NCBI GenBank assembly: GCA_947179485.1
Contig: OX359245.1
Location: forward strand, 59,693,067-59,757,066
Origin: Allacma fusca
Lineage: Eukaryota; Arthropoda; Collembola; Symphypleona; Sminthuridae
Direction of reading: 5' to 3'
Length of the DNA stretch: 64,000 bases
Shown: positions 19,900 through 32,123 of the stretch, one piece after another
How positions within the stretch are numbered: position 1 is the stretch's first letter
Layout: each line of letters opens with the position of its first letter
Made by a program: the position numbers and the translations under genes
The notes under the pieces: generated by a model
The model's input: only the letters and a program-made list of their open reading frames with translations
What the model was told of the DNA's origin: nothing
The model's database searches: none

Positions 19900-20437
19900 A
19901 TTGATACATACTGCTACTTCTTGGAGCTGATTCTCTCATTTTTGATCCTTCTTTTCTGTAATAGTAAAAGTTGTAAAAGTACATACATACGTGAACGGGA
20001 AACCACTTGTGATGAATGCATGCCAAAATGTGTCTTTCAGCAAATCGTCACTGAAAAGGCAAAAGTGCGCATGCTTCGTAGCACAGACCATTTTGTCTCC
20101 TCAGCGACGACATATTATCTTACTTTACCGACGTTTGAAAATGAAAATTTCCTATGGGATTTAACATTGGAAAATTTAAGTTGGACGGAGAATTATATAT
20201 ATATATATATATTACCATATTGATTACGAATTGAAGTTTAAAATTTCGGTGCAATTTCCCACGCGGTATTTCTATAAAACGTTTTGACGATACCTGTAGC
20301 CATTCTATACGATTGAATTTACTACTTCTGGTTGTTGTTGGAATATTATATATTACACAAGCGCTAACAGCTCTCGGCTTTGTCTCAGCTTCCATAATAC
20401 ATGAACACTGGATGTAAGAATGCCAGCCATTTTTATA
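19900..20437. other. Intergenic stretch with an (AT)n microsatellite
   Basis: Between two hAT elements. The only clear structure is an alternating TA run of about 20 bases near 20,195-20,214. Confidence 0.6.
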
Positions 20438-20445
20438 ATTGGCAC

Positions 20446-23400
20446 CAGAGCTGCTTTCAGGTAGCAAAAAATTAGGATCCGCACCTGAACCGAACCCGCA
20501 CCTGAAATATCAGGTTAATTTTTTTTCGTCGACCCGAACTTGTTACTCAGAAGCCGAGGTAATATCCGCACCTGTCAGGTATTTTTGAATCAGGTATTGC
20601 TTGGCTACCCGCACCTGAAAAAATACCTGATGTGCGGATCCCAAAACCAACCCGACCCGAACTTGAACCCGAACCTGACTTTCACGAATTTTTCAGAGCT
20701 AACTTATAAAGATACGTTCTATCCTAATACTTGATCCCAAGTAAATACTACCCACTCACGAAATACGATAAGTTACAAATTCGTAAATTTTTATTAATTC
20801 TAAGTCCCAAGCAGTACAAAAATAATGCAAAAAGCAAGTTTAAGCTTCCCCAAGCATTCTCTGAGAAATAGCTTCAGCACGAGACCGCAGATAGTCATCA
20901 CGTTTTTCGAACTACAACCAAGCCATACCCTATTAGGAAGTTCGAAACTACTGTTTCCCTAAATAAGTGCACCCTTAAAGTCCCTACAGAAACCCTATAA
21001 CCCCGCATGTGAGTATGTCGAAATATCCTGTACTTAATAATATTATATTTATTTATTTCTACGTTGGTTTGTTGGCTTGTCGATCCGTTGGTCTGTTTCA
21101 CGCTTAAAATCTGCTATATAATTGTCGACCAGATGTCTTAACAAACGTGCTATAAAATGCTTAACTTCTCCACTTTTTACAACCATTGCTAATTTGTTGT
21201 AGTGTAAAAGGTAGGGATAGCTCTTTTTAAAAATAAAAACGAAACATTCTAAAACTGGAAAGAATAAAAGTAGTAGCGCTTATGCGTAATCTAAACTTCA
21301 TTAATATCAGTGGAACAGTTCGGGAAAAAATAAATATTTTATTATTTTTACATTTTTCCGTACGAACACGCCGACCGATTTCAACCAGTAACGAACTCAA
21401 CTGCAAAAGTAGTATTCACAAATCAATTAAACAAAATTGGAGGAAAACTGCGGAACATACCGGCCCACGGACCCACGGACAACACTGGTTTAACACTGAC
21501 TGACGCCACCTTAAAATGGTTTACTTTTTTAAGAGAGCAAAATAGGAAACTCACAGTTAGTAGTTCAACCATGTCTGCTACAACTTTCCAACCCGATTCC
21601 GACAAAACAAGGGAACGAAGTGTCAACTCGCTCATCATAGTGGCATCGAGGGCCTGCAAAAATGGTTTGTCTAGATTTAGTAAACAATTTTATAAACTCA
21701 AAATGATGATTACTTGTAACTTACTTTTCTCGAAGTAAGGCAACGTTGTAACATTTTGAGCGTTGAGTTCCACCTGACTTTCATGTCCTGTAAAAGCTGG
21801 AGTTTTGAATTTTAAAAGTTTCACAGAAATGGTCCATTGAATCCCTCAGAATGCTAGACCTTTCTCCAATAGCTCTTTTTAGCTAAAAACATTTTCAATT
21901 GCATAAATCCACATTATTATTTAACTATAACATGCTAGAAACCAATCTGGATTATAACTAATTAATTATGGTAAATATTTTGAGTGGCCCGTATTTTGCA
22001 TTGCAAGGGGACACAGAATAGGTTTAATAGGAATGTCGAGACATTAAATGCATGCCATGATAAAGGTATGCTTTAATGTCGCTTCTGCCATGTATTTCAC
22101 GAGAGGTAAGTACTTCGACATGGGACTTTTAAGTTCTTAAGAGTACAAACAAGACTAATTACCCTATCATATATGGACACATTTCTGGCTCCATTAGAAC
22201 GAGTTGGCTCTTCCTCAGAATCCAGATCATCTGACTCTTCTTCCGTGTCCAATGATGAAAGGGTTTCGGAGGTTACTTGTTTTTTGTCAGTTTCTTTTAA
22301 AATTTTGAGGGCGGCTTGACATGCTAAGTTTATTATGTGCGCCAAGCATCGCACCCTTTGGTCCTCGCAATTCAGATTGAGCTCCTTGTGGTGAATTCAT
22401 AGTAAAAAATACATTAATTACAAACATTAAATAGACGTTTTAGTCTTCGAAAAATTAAGCGAAATTCTTTTACTTACCGGTTGAAGCAGTTTTACAAGCT
22501 CTGCAAACATAGTGTTCATGTTTGAAGCATTATCGCTAGTAATTGCAAGTAATCTACTCGTTATGTCATATTTGCATAGAACATCCTGGACAGATTTAGC
22601 TAGATATTTCCCTTTGTGTGATCCTCTTAAAATATCAAAATCAAGGATTAATTGCTGCAAATTCCAATCTGAATCGATGAAGGTCGCTTGTATCCCATGA
22701 AATGACTTTCCAGACCTCGAAGACCAGCAGTCCACGACTAAGGAAAGTTTTCCTGAATGAGCCTGATATCAAGTGCAGCATAGTTATTAATTATTATTCA
22801 TTCAGGAAAAAAATATCACATAAAAATAGTATATCACTCACTGAAATAATTTACCTGTAATTTTGCTTTAATTCCTTCTTTCTTTTCAAGATACATAGAT
22901 TGAATTTTTCCATTAATAGTTTCTCGTTTGGGGATATGCAGCGAGTATTGTTTACCCAATGCTCTGAATGATTCCTCTTCAACAATACTGAAGGGCTGAT
23001 TGGTCATAATTATGAACTCCCCGAGGAGTCGCAACAAATCTTTATCGCCTGATGTATGTAAAAAATAATTATATATCCTATTGGTTCTCCTTGTTATCAA
23101 ATTAGCTACTATGCTACGATTAGAATAGCCTATCTCAAGAGAATGCCAATATTTTAATATAAATGCCTTGCTAAATGCCACTGGCAGCGGCCCCTTCAAA
23201 GCCAGATGATCATTGTTGGTCACATTTAATTTATTGGCATGTTTTGCTTTTAAATGCTTCATCAAATTTCCAGTACTGGATCTCGGTTCCCTTTTGAATG
23301 ATTTCCTGTAACATTAGTCGAGATGTAAAAATTCTACCATTTAGTATTTTAACATACCACAAGCAATTAATAGGCAAATAATAATTACGTAAAAATGTTT

Positions 23401-24142
23401 AGAATAATATTTAATAATTTACTTAAAGACTTACTTGCAATTTTTACAGATGTACTTGTTTCTTTCTTCGTTGAATGTGAAATGCTGGTGAACTATTGAC
23501 TTCTTTTGTGAATTGTGAGGTACGACGGGGTCATCGGTACTTTCATCTAAGTCTTCGCCAATTTCCAAAGCTCCACCTTCACTCATTATATCTAGCACTA
23601 CTTTTCGGAGAACAAATAAGCACTACCAAAGTAAAATAATGATTCTACTGTGAATGTATTATGCTCGAAAAAGATCCAAATGTGATGATGTCTGCTATAA
23701 CGTTAATACTATATCCTGAAATTAATTAGAAAAGTTTGGTTGTTTGTAAATTTAATTGATATGGAAGTTCTCATCACTAACTCCCACGTGCCCTTGAGCC
23801 ATGTGAAGCTACATTAACGTTTCGTTGAGCTTGAGTTTCATTCACGTGAACTTACAGTTAAATAATTGCGGGAAAAATTACTTGCAAAATACCTGAAATT
23901 GCAAGTTCGGGTTCAGGTATTTTGAATTCGTCGAACCGAACTTGTACCTGACATTGATCTCAGGTATATTTTTTAAACCCGAACTTGGTCGTAACCTGAC
24001 CTGTACTTTCAGGTGCGGATCCTTGATGTACCCGCACTTGACCCGAACCTCAGGTACTTTTTTTGTAGCTGACCCGAACTTGACCCGAACCCGACCCGAC
24101 GGGTATTTTTCAGGTACTACCTGATACCTGCAAGCAGCTCTG
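20446..24142 (-). mobile_element. hAT transposon with both ends and TSD, 3,697 bp
   Basis: The termini are inverted (CAGAGCTGCTTTCAGGTA at the left; CAGAGCTGCTTGCAGGTA read inwards at the right) and flanked by a perfect 8-bp duplication ATTGGCAC at 20,438-20,445 and 24,143-24,150. Subterminal zones (20,470-20,690 and 23,880-24,130) are dense with ACCCGAAC, GAACTTG and ACCTGA words in both orientations, probable transposase-binding arrays. A spliced transposase gene on the minus strand occupies the interior. Confidence 0.95.
21555..23586 (-). CDS. hAT transposase, six recognisable exons
   Basis: Exons: 23,586-23,435; 23,305-22,855; 22,762-22,478; 22,384-about 22,120; 21,787-21,725; 21,653-21,555. 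Most are bounded by GT/AG sites and their phases agree (exon 1 ends in phase 2, the others in phase 0). Exons 1-2 make a BED zinc finger (CKNC ... HLKAKH). Exon 3 holds LVVDCWSS and ITSDNASNM, with two catalytic Asp candidates. Exon 4 has RCLAHIINLACQAAL, exon 5 MKVRWNSTLKML, and exon 6 ESGWKVVADMVELL: all in hAT order. No stop or frameshift interrupts these. The C-terminal dimerisation block (ERVFS type) was not found to the left; a possible last exon near 20,905-20,835 (DDYLRSRAEAISQRMLGEA) lacks it. This copy may be internally deleted. Confidence 0.85.
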
Positions 24143-24150
24143 ATTGGCAC

Positions 24151-24501
24151 TCGCAACCCTATAATGTTTAGGAGTGAGAGAAATTAGGATGAGAGAAGAA
24201 GAACGAGATGAGTGCCTTCGCACACATGATGCCGCATTGAATTCAGTACGATGTCAGTGTCCTGGCTGGGAAGCGATTACCTGATGTTTCCATCAAGTTT
24301 CAAAGTTTGTGTATGCACCCAGTGACAATAAAAAATCATGATTATTATTATATATCATTAATATACTTCATTTTTATAAAGCTTCCCCTACAGGCCTTCC
24401 CTGCACAACTAAGAGATTAAGATTAATTACTATAATTTACGACAAAAAGAACAATACAGTATTAGACACCAAATAGACAGGTTTAAAGGACAAAACCGAT
24501 T
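24151..24501. other. Intergenic, 3' flank of the GR gene
   Basis: No feature beyond AT-rich flanking DNA. The GR stop codon lies at 24,502-24,504. Confidence 0.5.
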
Positions 24502-26226
24502 TTATTCATGGGAACTAATCAGAAGTGTAGCGACGGCCCTGATAATGAAATCAATAAAAATTGGCGTGGACTCTCTCTCAATTGTATGAAAGCTTCCGAC
24601 TTTGATGCCTATATTCTCAATGGATCGGACTTGCTTTTTAATTATTGTTGCTTCTCTCCCAGATATTCCCACTAATTTTGAGGATCTAACTAACTCATTT
24701 TTTAATATGGTCATACATTCAGGGATGTAAAAGGCTTTTCCGAAAGTTGCTGTAAAGGTGAAACTCGTGTAGGAGGCGATAAACATGAAGAAAATGGACG
24801 AACCCGGATGTTCTGAATAAGATTTGATAGCAACAAACAAGGCAGCTACCGACGAAATCAATAAGATTTGTTTAATGCTGTAGACTAATGAGGAATATCC
24901 CGAGTTGAATAATCCGACGAACAGTTTCACGTATCTGCTTTGAAAATAGCAACGCTTAGCTGAATTTCTCGTTAAAATCTGTTTCCTGTAAAAGCAAATT
25001 TTGCATAACTTTGCTATATATTCAATATTTATGTATACAACTAAATTTTATAAATTTAAATATAAAAACATTTTCAAGACGTTGTTGTTACTAAATCAGT
25101 GCTACTAATATGAACATATTTTCTCTTCCTTTTATCTTTCGTTCATGCGTTGTAATTTGTAATCATGTAAGCAAAAATACTGAATCTTGTCTAATTTCCC
25201 CTTACGTTTCCTTGATAATACATACCTCAACAAGATCAATTCGTAATTCAGAATATGCATTATCTTCTCCAAGAAGAGTAGCATGTTTTCCGTTCCAAAT
25301 ATGACACTCAACCCTGCTGAATGTAATATGACAGTGTCATGGAGAAGAAGAAGTACGTAAGTCCAAGGGCTTTGCCAATACGCAGGCAGCAAATGGTAAG
25401 CAAGCAGTTTTGTGCAAATACAGGCTATCAGTACCATAAATACATTAAGAAAAAAGGCACCAGTGGGTGAAACCAGGATGGCAACTAGTTCTTTCCCAGA
25501 ATATTGCTTCCAATGTTTGCGTCGTTTTGAATCTATGTCAAGGGTTTTTCAAGAATGGTTATCAGATATACACAGCAAGTTTATCAAAGCAGGATTGGTT
25601 GAACGGAAAGAACATTCTTACAAAAGATACTAAAAATTATCCTGAAAAACTGTCTGAACGAAAGGTTCGGCATGTATTTTAAACTAAAATCAACGTCGCT
25701 GTAGATACAAAATTAGATATCACCATACTGTGCTTTTGAAAAGCAAGTAGATGATTTTGTCTGTTCAACAACAACAAGCTTCCACTCCAAATACGCGAGT
25801 TCACTGATTAAAAAATATAATTTAAAAATATTTAATATGGGTATATTTATAATTACCATTTTTATCCGCTTCGAAAATGAAGTTAAAAATCATTACTGTT
25901 GTTCCAGTGTTTTGGAAAATTGTAAGTGTTTCGATTAGGCTACCAGCGAATAGACCTGCAATGAACAATAGGTGCAGTGCGAGCTCATAAATTGTTGGGA
26001 CGTCGTTCAGTTCTGACATTAAAATTGCTAAACCGTAAAGACTCAAAATCAATCGAAGGATTTTGTAGAAATAAAAAGGAAACCAGAGGTATCTTCTTGA
26101 ATTACTTGCAGGTTTCATGCAAACCTTCTGCCCCTCGGTTAGTACCACCTTGAATGGAAGAAAGTTCCAATTTGAGCCGAACGCGACGTATCGCACATGA
26201 AATTTTAAATCCGCAGCGGAAATCAT
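24502..26226 (-). CDS. Gustatory-receptor-like gene A (three exons, 386 aa)
   Basis: Exons 26,226-25,857, 25,532-25,226 and 24,985-24,502 join to exactly 387 codons. Junctions are phase 1 (AATG|GTAATT to ACATAG|AT) and phase 2 (AG|GTATGT to TTTACAG|G). The ATG at 26,226 gives MISAADLKFHVRY. The protein has about seven hydrophobic segments spread through its length, no signal peptide, and a conserved C-terminal motif GSFHTIERESTPIFIDF shared with the two other receptors in this cluster. This matches the insect-type GR (7tm_7) layout of short loops with the best conservation at the C-terminus. Such proteins are ligand-gated channels on chemosensory neurons; the ligand cannot be told from sequence. 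It lies in opposite orientation to gene B. Confidence 0.85.
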
Positions 26227-26379
26227 TTCAATAGAAGAAAGAGATTGTTGTCAAGTTGGTCGTTGATATTTTATTGTATAAAGTTTTAAAAGCTTTGTGA
26301 TACGTGTCTGTATAAATAAAAAGAAAATAGATTGAGGATGTATTTCAGAATGCTAAAAGTTGGAGTTTAGAGGAATGCA

Positions 26380-28020
26380 TATAACTTATACGGGAATTTT
26401 TAACAACAAACAGTTTTAGGGTAAGTGGAATTGTTTCGTTGTTTTGAATACATTAGTTGTGATATTCGCTGATTTATTTTTTTGAAGACGATTTTGGTGG
26501 TTTTTGCAGTAACTTGTGTAGTAGATTTTGTAAAAGATCTAAGATTATTAAGCTGATTTATTCACTTATGCACAAGAAGGTCAATTGGGTTAAGGACGGC
26601 ACGACTTGCGACGCTAAAATGTGACAAAACTCTGCGGAATCTAGTGGAATCTACGGGCATATATATGTCATCACTATTCGTTATTCATTTCCGGACAAGC
26701 GTACTGGTGAAACCAATAAATATACACATACAATATGTAAGTCCACAGTATTACCGGTTCTTATTGACAAGGAAAAATTTTTTAATTGAAGTAATTAAAA
26801 TATTTGAAATTTTGACCCACTATTAGGTTCTATTTTTATCCATTTGATTTTCCTGAATGCGAGTAAGTGGCGGTCATTAAAATATTATTGCTAATTTTTT
26901 TAAGGGGTTAATCAATTTCTGATTGTGTCAAAAACAATTGGCTTCAGTCACTTCCTCGAAATAAAAGTTCCAGAAAATATAGTTGGTCTAGTAATTTTTC
27001 CTACTGTAGAATGCTATGCCCCTTAAACTATTATATTAGCTGACATTAATTCATGGATAATCTAGCCGTTACGAATATCTTTTAAGGGATAATCTTGTGG
27101 TACAGGGGTTTACAAACTTCCAAATAATAATCGAAAAGAGAAGTACTTGAAAATGCTATAAGCTAAATTTGGAGGAGTAGTACATGTACGTTTATTCTTT
27201 GCGGGAATCAATTTTATAGTAAGTAGAATTGATATTCGCCGTTTTAGCGGTTTTTATAGCAATTTTTATGAACGATTGGGCAATATCTTCTTTATACCGT
27301 CCACAATTATTGTATATATTAGTTTACCAATGCACATGAACCTCATTTATTTACTAAATACAGGAAAGCAGTGTGATTTAAAAACAGTACAATATACGAC
27401 GCTGAAATGTGCCAAGTCTCTGTGCGAAATTTCTAAGAATGTTTTACAAGGTGTAAAGAATAGCATACACTACTGAAACATTAAAACATCATAAATTAAA
27501 TTGAGTCATTAAACTCCATCCAAGGACAAATTTGTTTTTTATAACAAATGATTATTATAAAAATTGGAGTGGCAACTACGTTGGTATTCTAATTCCCAAG
27601 CTAGGAAATTATATTATTCAGAAATTATCGATCCCAGAAACAGGATATATATCGTGTTGACCTCTAATTTTTTAATTGAAATAGAGAGGAATACGGATAT
27701 CCACATTATTGCCGGTTCTTATGGACAATCAAATTTTGTTTCAGTTTACGAAAATATAATATTCAAAACTTCGAATAATTATTAGGTTCTATTATATTCC
27801 AGCTGTCTTTCCTGAATGCAACTGAGTGACATTCAATAAGTATATATATTTATTTGGTTATATCTAAATTTTTTCCACATGGTTTAATCGTTTCCCGAAA
27901 GTGCCACAAGCAATCGGCTTCCATTATTTCTTCGAAAGGACATTTCAAGGAGTCATGATGATTTAGTTACTGTTATGCTTCAGCAAGCTATTACTTTTAG
28001 CTGACATTTTTCATGAATAT
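26380..28020 (+). repeat. Decayed tandem duplication, about 0.8-1 kb per copy
   Basis: Copy 1 (about 26,380-27,090) and copy 2 (about 27,170-28,020) share ordered blocks: GATATTCGC(T/C)G, GACGCT(A/G)AAATGTG, CCGGTTCTTAT(T/G)GACAA, TATTAGGTTCTATT, TTTCCTGAATGC, CAAT(T/C)GGCTTC and TTAGCTGACATT. Spacing differs by an insertion in copy 2 near 27,450-27,700. The blocks may be remains of duplicated genes, but no long frame survives. Confidence 0.7.
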
Positions 28021-28240
28021 TCTGATGGTCTTGCTGTTAACTTGGATGGGGATTGATTCAAGTTTGAAATCGTTGGTGAACAGGAATTCTGAATGCAACA
28101 CTGGAACAGACGTAAAAATTATACATAAAACTATGCATAAAAAATCTCAAGGACATTATGATTATACTAGAGAAATATTTACATTTAATCTCCGTCGCTA
28201 CAAACTCACAGAATTAAATTTAACACAAGAGGATTCCTAA
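28013..28240 (+). CDS. Possible small secreted protein, 75 aa
   Basis: An ATG-started frame with a plausible signal peptide (MNILMVLLLTWMGIDSS) followed by a basic, polar remainder with a single Cys. It begins at the right end of the second tandem-duplication copy. There is no homologous intact frame in copy 1, and I recognise no family. It may be a first exon or chance. Confidence 0.3.
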   Translation: MNILMVLLLTWMGIDSSLKSLVNRNSECNTGTDVKIIHKTMHKKSQGHYDYTREIFTFNLRRYKLTELNLTQEDS

Positions 28241-28814
28241 GTCACTGGATTTACACGGTCTCATGTATAAATCATCGATGTCAATGAATTGTTTGGCAGT
28301 AGTAGTTACTCTAAACATATTGTGGCAGGTAAATGAGGTACCCTCAACAAGTTTTCCTGAATTTAAAAGACAAAAGTTGTTTGGAAATTTATCTAAAATT
28401 GTAAATCTTTTAGAAACTAGCTTCAAAGTATTGATCTTGAAGATTGAAAAATGTATGGTATTTGTTCAATATTTGATTTATGCACTAAATTATCAAATTC
28501 TCCCAGATAAAACAAGTAAAGATATCTCGTGTAATTCGTAGTATTCGTCAGCAATTCTTCTCCTCCAGGCAAATTTCTCCAGAATACAAATATTTGAATT
28601 CCTTCAGCAATGATTCATTAAGATATCGCAATTGCGAAATCTGGTGTGGAATAAAAAAATCCCGGCACTAAATGTCTTTTAGGAAACTTTCCTAGAGTTT
28701 GGAAAAAATGTAAAACATACTAAAAATAGTTTGGATTTTGGAATAAGTTTTAGAAAATTGTCCAAACAGAACGTATATTTTGGTCTAAAACCGAAAACTT
28801 GCACCCACAGATGG
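28241..28814. other. Intergenic, one unassigned frame
   Basis: A 92-codon ATG frame (28,263-28,541) has no recognisable domain. Otherwise AT-rich DNA. Confidence 0.4.
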
Positions 28815-28985
28815 TACACCCTCATGTGGGATGAGAGTAACGCTCACCCACATGAGGGCTGCGATGTAATCACTCAATGTGGGTGAGCGCTTGTAAATTT
28901 GTTATTCGCTCATTAAAATGAGCGTGAGGGCAGTACGTACTCATACTGTACGTAATCACGACGTGAGTATGAGAGGGTATTTATC
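28815..28985. repeat. Cluster of short inverted repeats built on CTCA(C/T)
   Basis: Three hairpins occur in 170 bp: CCCTCATGTGGG / CCCACATGAGGG (28,819-28,858), CGCTCATTAAAATGAGCG (28,907-28,924) and CTCATACT / AGTATGAG (28,940-28,973), plus more CACTCA / TGAGTG words. The cluster may be a MITE: read inwards, the two ends share TACCCTC and ATG(A/T). No target duplication was identified. Confidence 0.55.
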
Positions 28986-29725
28986 GCACTCACGAGACGT
29001 TCACATGCGTAAATAAATAAATACTTTAATTCTGTCGCAGGTTCAGTTTAATGTTATATGTACAGCTTATTCCTTCTGTTAAAAGTAAGATACCTGTTGT
29101 GCATTGAAATATTCAATGTCAAGCTTGCACATCTTTACAAACATCTGCTGAATTACGTTGAAAGTACAAATACGTAAAAATGAGCTGGATGCATTCAGTA
29201 ATCCCGGAGATAATTCTGAAAGCTGCACGGAAAGTTCAATAAACAGCAGTGAGTTTTTATAATAAATGAAGCACCTAAGAAGCGCAGATCCAACACCCAG
29301 CCGATAACCAAAATCTCATCAATACGAAACCTTCAAAAAATAGCAAATCGAAGATAAAACCACAGTTTTCAAAATTTTAAAGCTATTGCATAACACCGTG
29401 CAACAAAAGAAGCAGCTAAGAATGAATTGCTGAGATATATGGAGCGGCCCTTTGAAATTGAAGATATTGATACGTTATTTTTTTAGACAGCTAATGTCCA
29501 ATAATATCAATTTCGGAGTCAACTGGATAGAACGTATCGAGCATTTCCGGATTCTTCCGGCGTAGTTGAGCGGATTTTTAACATCAAAGTTGCATTGCAG
29601 AAAGCTCATTGAGTTAGAATGACTTGGGATCTCATTTATTGTAAATTGTTTTATTGCGACTATCGTATTTCTCAATTTTCATGCTCTAAAATTACTATTT
29701 TGTGTAACAAATATTAGCCTTTTTA
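28986..29725. other. AT-rich intergenic DNA
   Basis: No supportable feature. Confidence 0.5.
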
Positions 29726-30055
29726 GAAAGTGAAACTTTCTTATGCACGAGTGTATTCCGTCCGTCCGTCCGTCACTACAAAATCTTGTGGTAGCCATAT
29801 CTTTACAACGGAATGACGTACGGACATGTGACCTTTACCAAAATATCGACCATTCAATCTAGTTGTGCCTTTTGATAAATTCAGCGACCTGGGGTCAAAC
29901 GTTTGACATCAAAAAATTATTTTCTGGATACTATTATCAAAAAATTCTTGCATTTGCTATATATTTCTACCGGATTGACATAATACCTTTAACGGTAGCA
30001 ATCCAAATATATTTTCCTGCCTTACTATAAATCTTATTATACAAGTTTCACTTTC
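29726..30055. mobile_element. MITE with GAAAGTGAAACTT ends, 330 bp
   Basis: The left end GAAAGTGAAACTT is the exact reverse complement of the right end AAGTTTCACTTTC (30,043-30,055). A CCGT tetranucleotide run lies near the left end. No target duplication is clear, so the superfamily is open. Confidence 0.6.
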
Positions 30056-30229
30056 CTGCACATGCAAACGAAGTTTGCTCAAATCAGTGCAGTGCACGGA
30101 TTTTTGTTTTTGATTTTATCTGCTTACTTTGTCCGACGGAAGACTGGTAATAAAATGTTTAGTATAATTATGAAAGGACAATTTAAAAAAATATTGTACA
30201 ATTAAATTAGCGAAACGTAATACTTTTAA

Positions 30230-30860
30230 TTAGATTGAATTTCATTTTTTTTTGCTATTCACCCATGAGAATATTTTACAGCAACTGATGCTTTCTTGCG
30301 GGGTGATTGCTTCTGAAAACTTAGTTTTGTTTTTGGATCTTGTCAACACCAGCCTTTTGAAGGAGCTCAAATTATTTAGAGATGATTACGTACATGTGAA
30401 AACAAATTATTTACAGTGGTGTTACAAATTTTGTAGGGAAATGCAGCTGTCAATAGAATATTTCAATCAGGGTTACTCCTCTACAATATATTTTGTCAAA
30501 ATATTCTCTCTTGCAGTTTTAGTGTTCGCCAGTTACTTTGGAATTCGCTGCTACTCCCAAAATATTGTTGTGTCAATGTTCTGATTATCAATCGCTTCAT
30601 ACGCCATGATTTTGTTCACGGTCACATTTACCAAGTCCTTTTTAATACCACTCTATATGGAACTACTCCAAAAGGATATTGCTGGCATTTAGGCAAAATA
30701 CCCCGGCGATAAGTCACGGAAAAAATTTAGAGAAAATTCTGAAATCCATGCCTACTGTTGGAATTCGAGTAGGTAGTTTCCACACAATGGAACTAGAATC
30801 AGCACCAGGGTTTGTAGATTTTGCAATTCGAGCGACGACGTCACTCCTGTGGGTCTTTTG
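30230..30860 (+). pseudogene. Gustatory-receptor-like pseudogene C
   Basis: It reads in parallel with gene B from LLFTHENIL to VGIRVGSFHTMELES and FVDFAIRA, covering roughly the C-terminal 60%. It is broken by an in-frame TGA at 30,582-30,584 and a frameshift near 30,670. The N-terminal exon is missing: homology stops near 30,230, about 170 bases right of the MITE end. It is closer to gene B than to gene A, so a local duplication of B followed by 5' loss is likely. Confidence 0.85.
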
Positions 30861-31628
30861 GATTAATTTGTTTTTAAATATTTTATTGACAACTCAGAAT
30901 GTCCTCAGATCAATATTAGAGTTTAAAAAATACAATCACCTACATAATTCACTTTGTGAATCTAAAAAGACTTACATAACAATTAATCATCGCTGCTCGA
31001 TGTTATGTATTTAAGATGCTCAATTTTGAAAACCCCGAATAATTATATTAAACAAAACTTTAGTTTTTCTGAAGCTGCCAAAAGTACTATCCCAGTTCAA
31101 TCTTGCTATATCTGATGGTTACAAAACGGATATATACAGATTACGTACTGTTTGGCAGTCCCAAGTCCTGTATACGTAAGGTTTAATAAATTTGAATGTA
31201 ATGGAAATTTTGTATTGCATATAAAAATTGACCATCCCTTGAGCATACCTTATATCCAGATTCACTGTATTGATAATAAACTCCTAAACTGATAGCTGTT
31301 ATTATTTCGTTCATAAATACGTATTAAGCTTGAATATATTTTGCAGCTTTCTCAAAGCTAAGCTGGTCCTTGGAATTTTACTCGTGTAGCGTATAAATAA
31401 TTATACTGTAACAATGCATGTTACTGCTCCCGCGAGGTTAGTTAAATAGTGCTGATGTTAATAATTGCAAAAATATTTAAGTCAATTTGCAAAATGTTTT
31501 TATCCATTGACCGAAACTGTTTAACCAATTAATCCGTGTTCCAGAATGGTTAGTCTGTATCCAGAAAAATTCATATCAGTAATATCTAACGTATGAATTT
31601 AGGCTTAATTATATCTTGAATATGTAAC
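30861..31628. other. Intergenic DNA
   Basis: The reading frame runs a little past the pseudogene homology (to 31,014) without known similarity. Nothing else is supportable. Confidence 0.4.
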
Positions 31629-32123
31629 CAGAGCTCCGGGCGGATCAAGTAATTGTGGATACTGAATTTGAACCAGAACCGTACTCAAATTTTCGGGTAA
31701 AAGCAGTCAGATCCGGACTTACTCGTACAATCACAGGTAGACAATCCGGTACTCTGAGTCCGGGTACAAAAACAATGTACATACATAGACGTACTCATTT
31801 AAAAAACCGGACCGACCCGTACTCGAGCTTCAATAACTTAATCAACAGCAAACAAAATTCCTATTTATACAGCTACAATTAATTTGCCAGAAAAATATCA
31901 TTTCATTAAATTAATAGGCATCGTAACATTTCTACAGAAACAAGGTACACTGCATAAACGCATTAAAGCAATGGAATTTTTCCCGTGTAAACTGATTGTA
32001 TGAACTAAAATATCAATAGTACATTATTCTTTAGTTCACATTTTGTCGTGACTCCGTACACCACCCGTACTTGTACTCATACGTGAAAATCGAGAAGGTA
32101 CACGAACCCGTGCGGCGCTCCAA
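31629..32123. mobile_element. hAT-like MITE, diverged ends
   Basis: The left end CAGAGCTCCGGGCGG and right end (read inwards) TTGGAGCGCCGCACGG are imperfect inverted repeats. Both subterminal zones carry CGTACT, ACCCGTAC and CCGGAC words. The interior is AT-rich. No clean 8-bp duplication remains. Confidence 0.55.

Noticed and set aside
20470-20690. CCCGAACCTG-rich arrays that at first look like telomere-like or simple satellite DNA
   Set aside because: They sit just inside hAT inverted ends with 8-bp target duplications and occur at both ends of the elements, so they are subterminal transposon arrays.
28907-28985. Short direct and inverted repeats that could suggest a CRISPR-like array
   Set aside because: No regular repeat-spacer pattern, no cas genes, and the genome is clearly eukaryotic with spliced genes.
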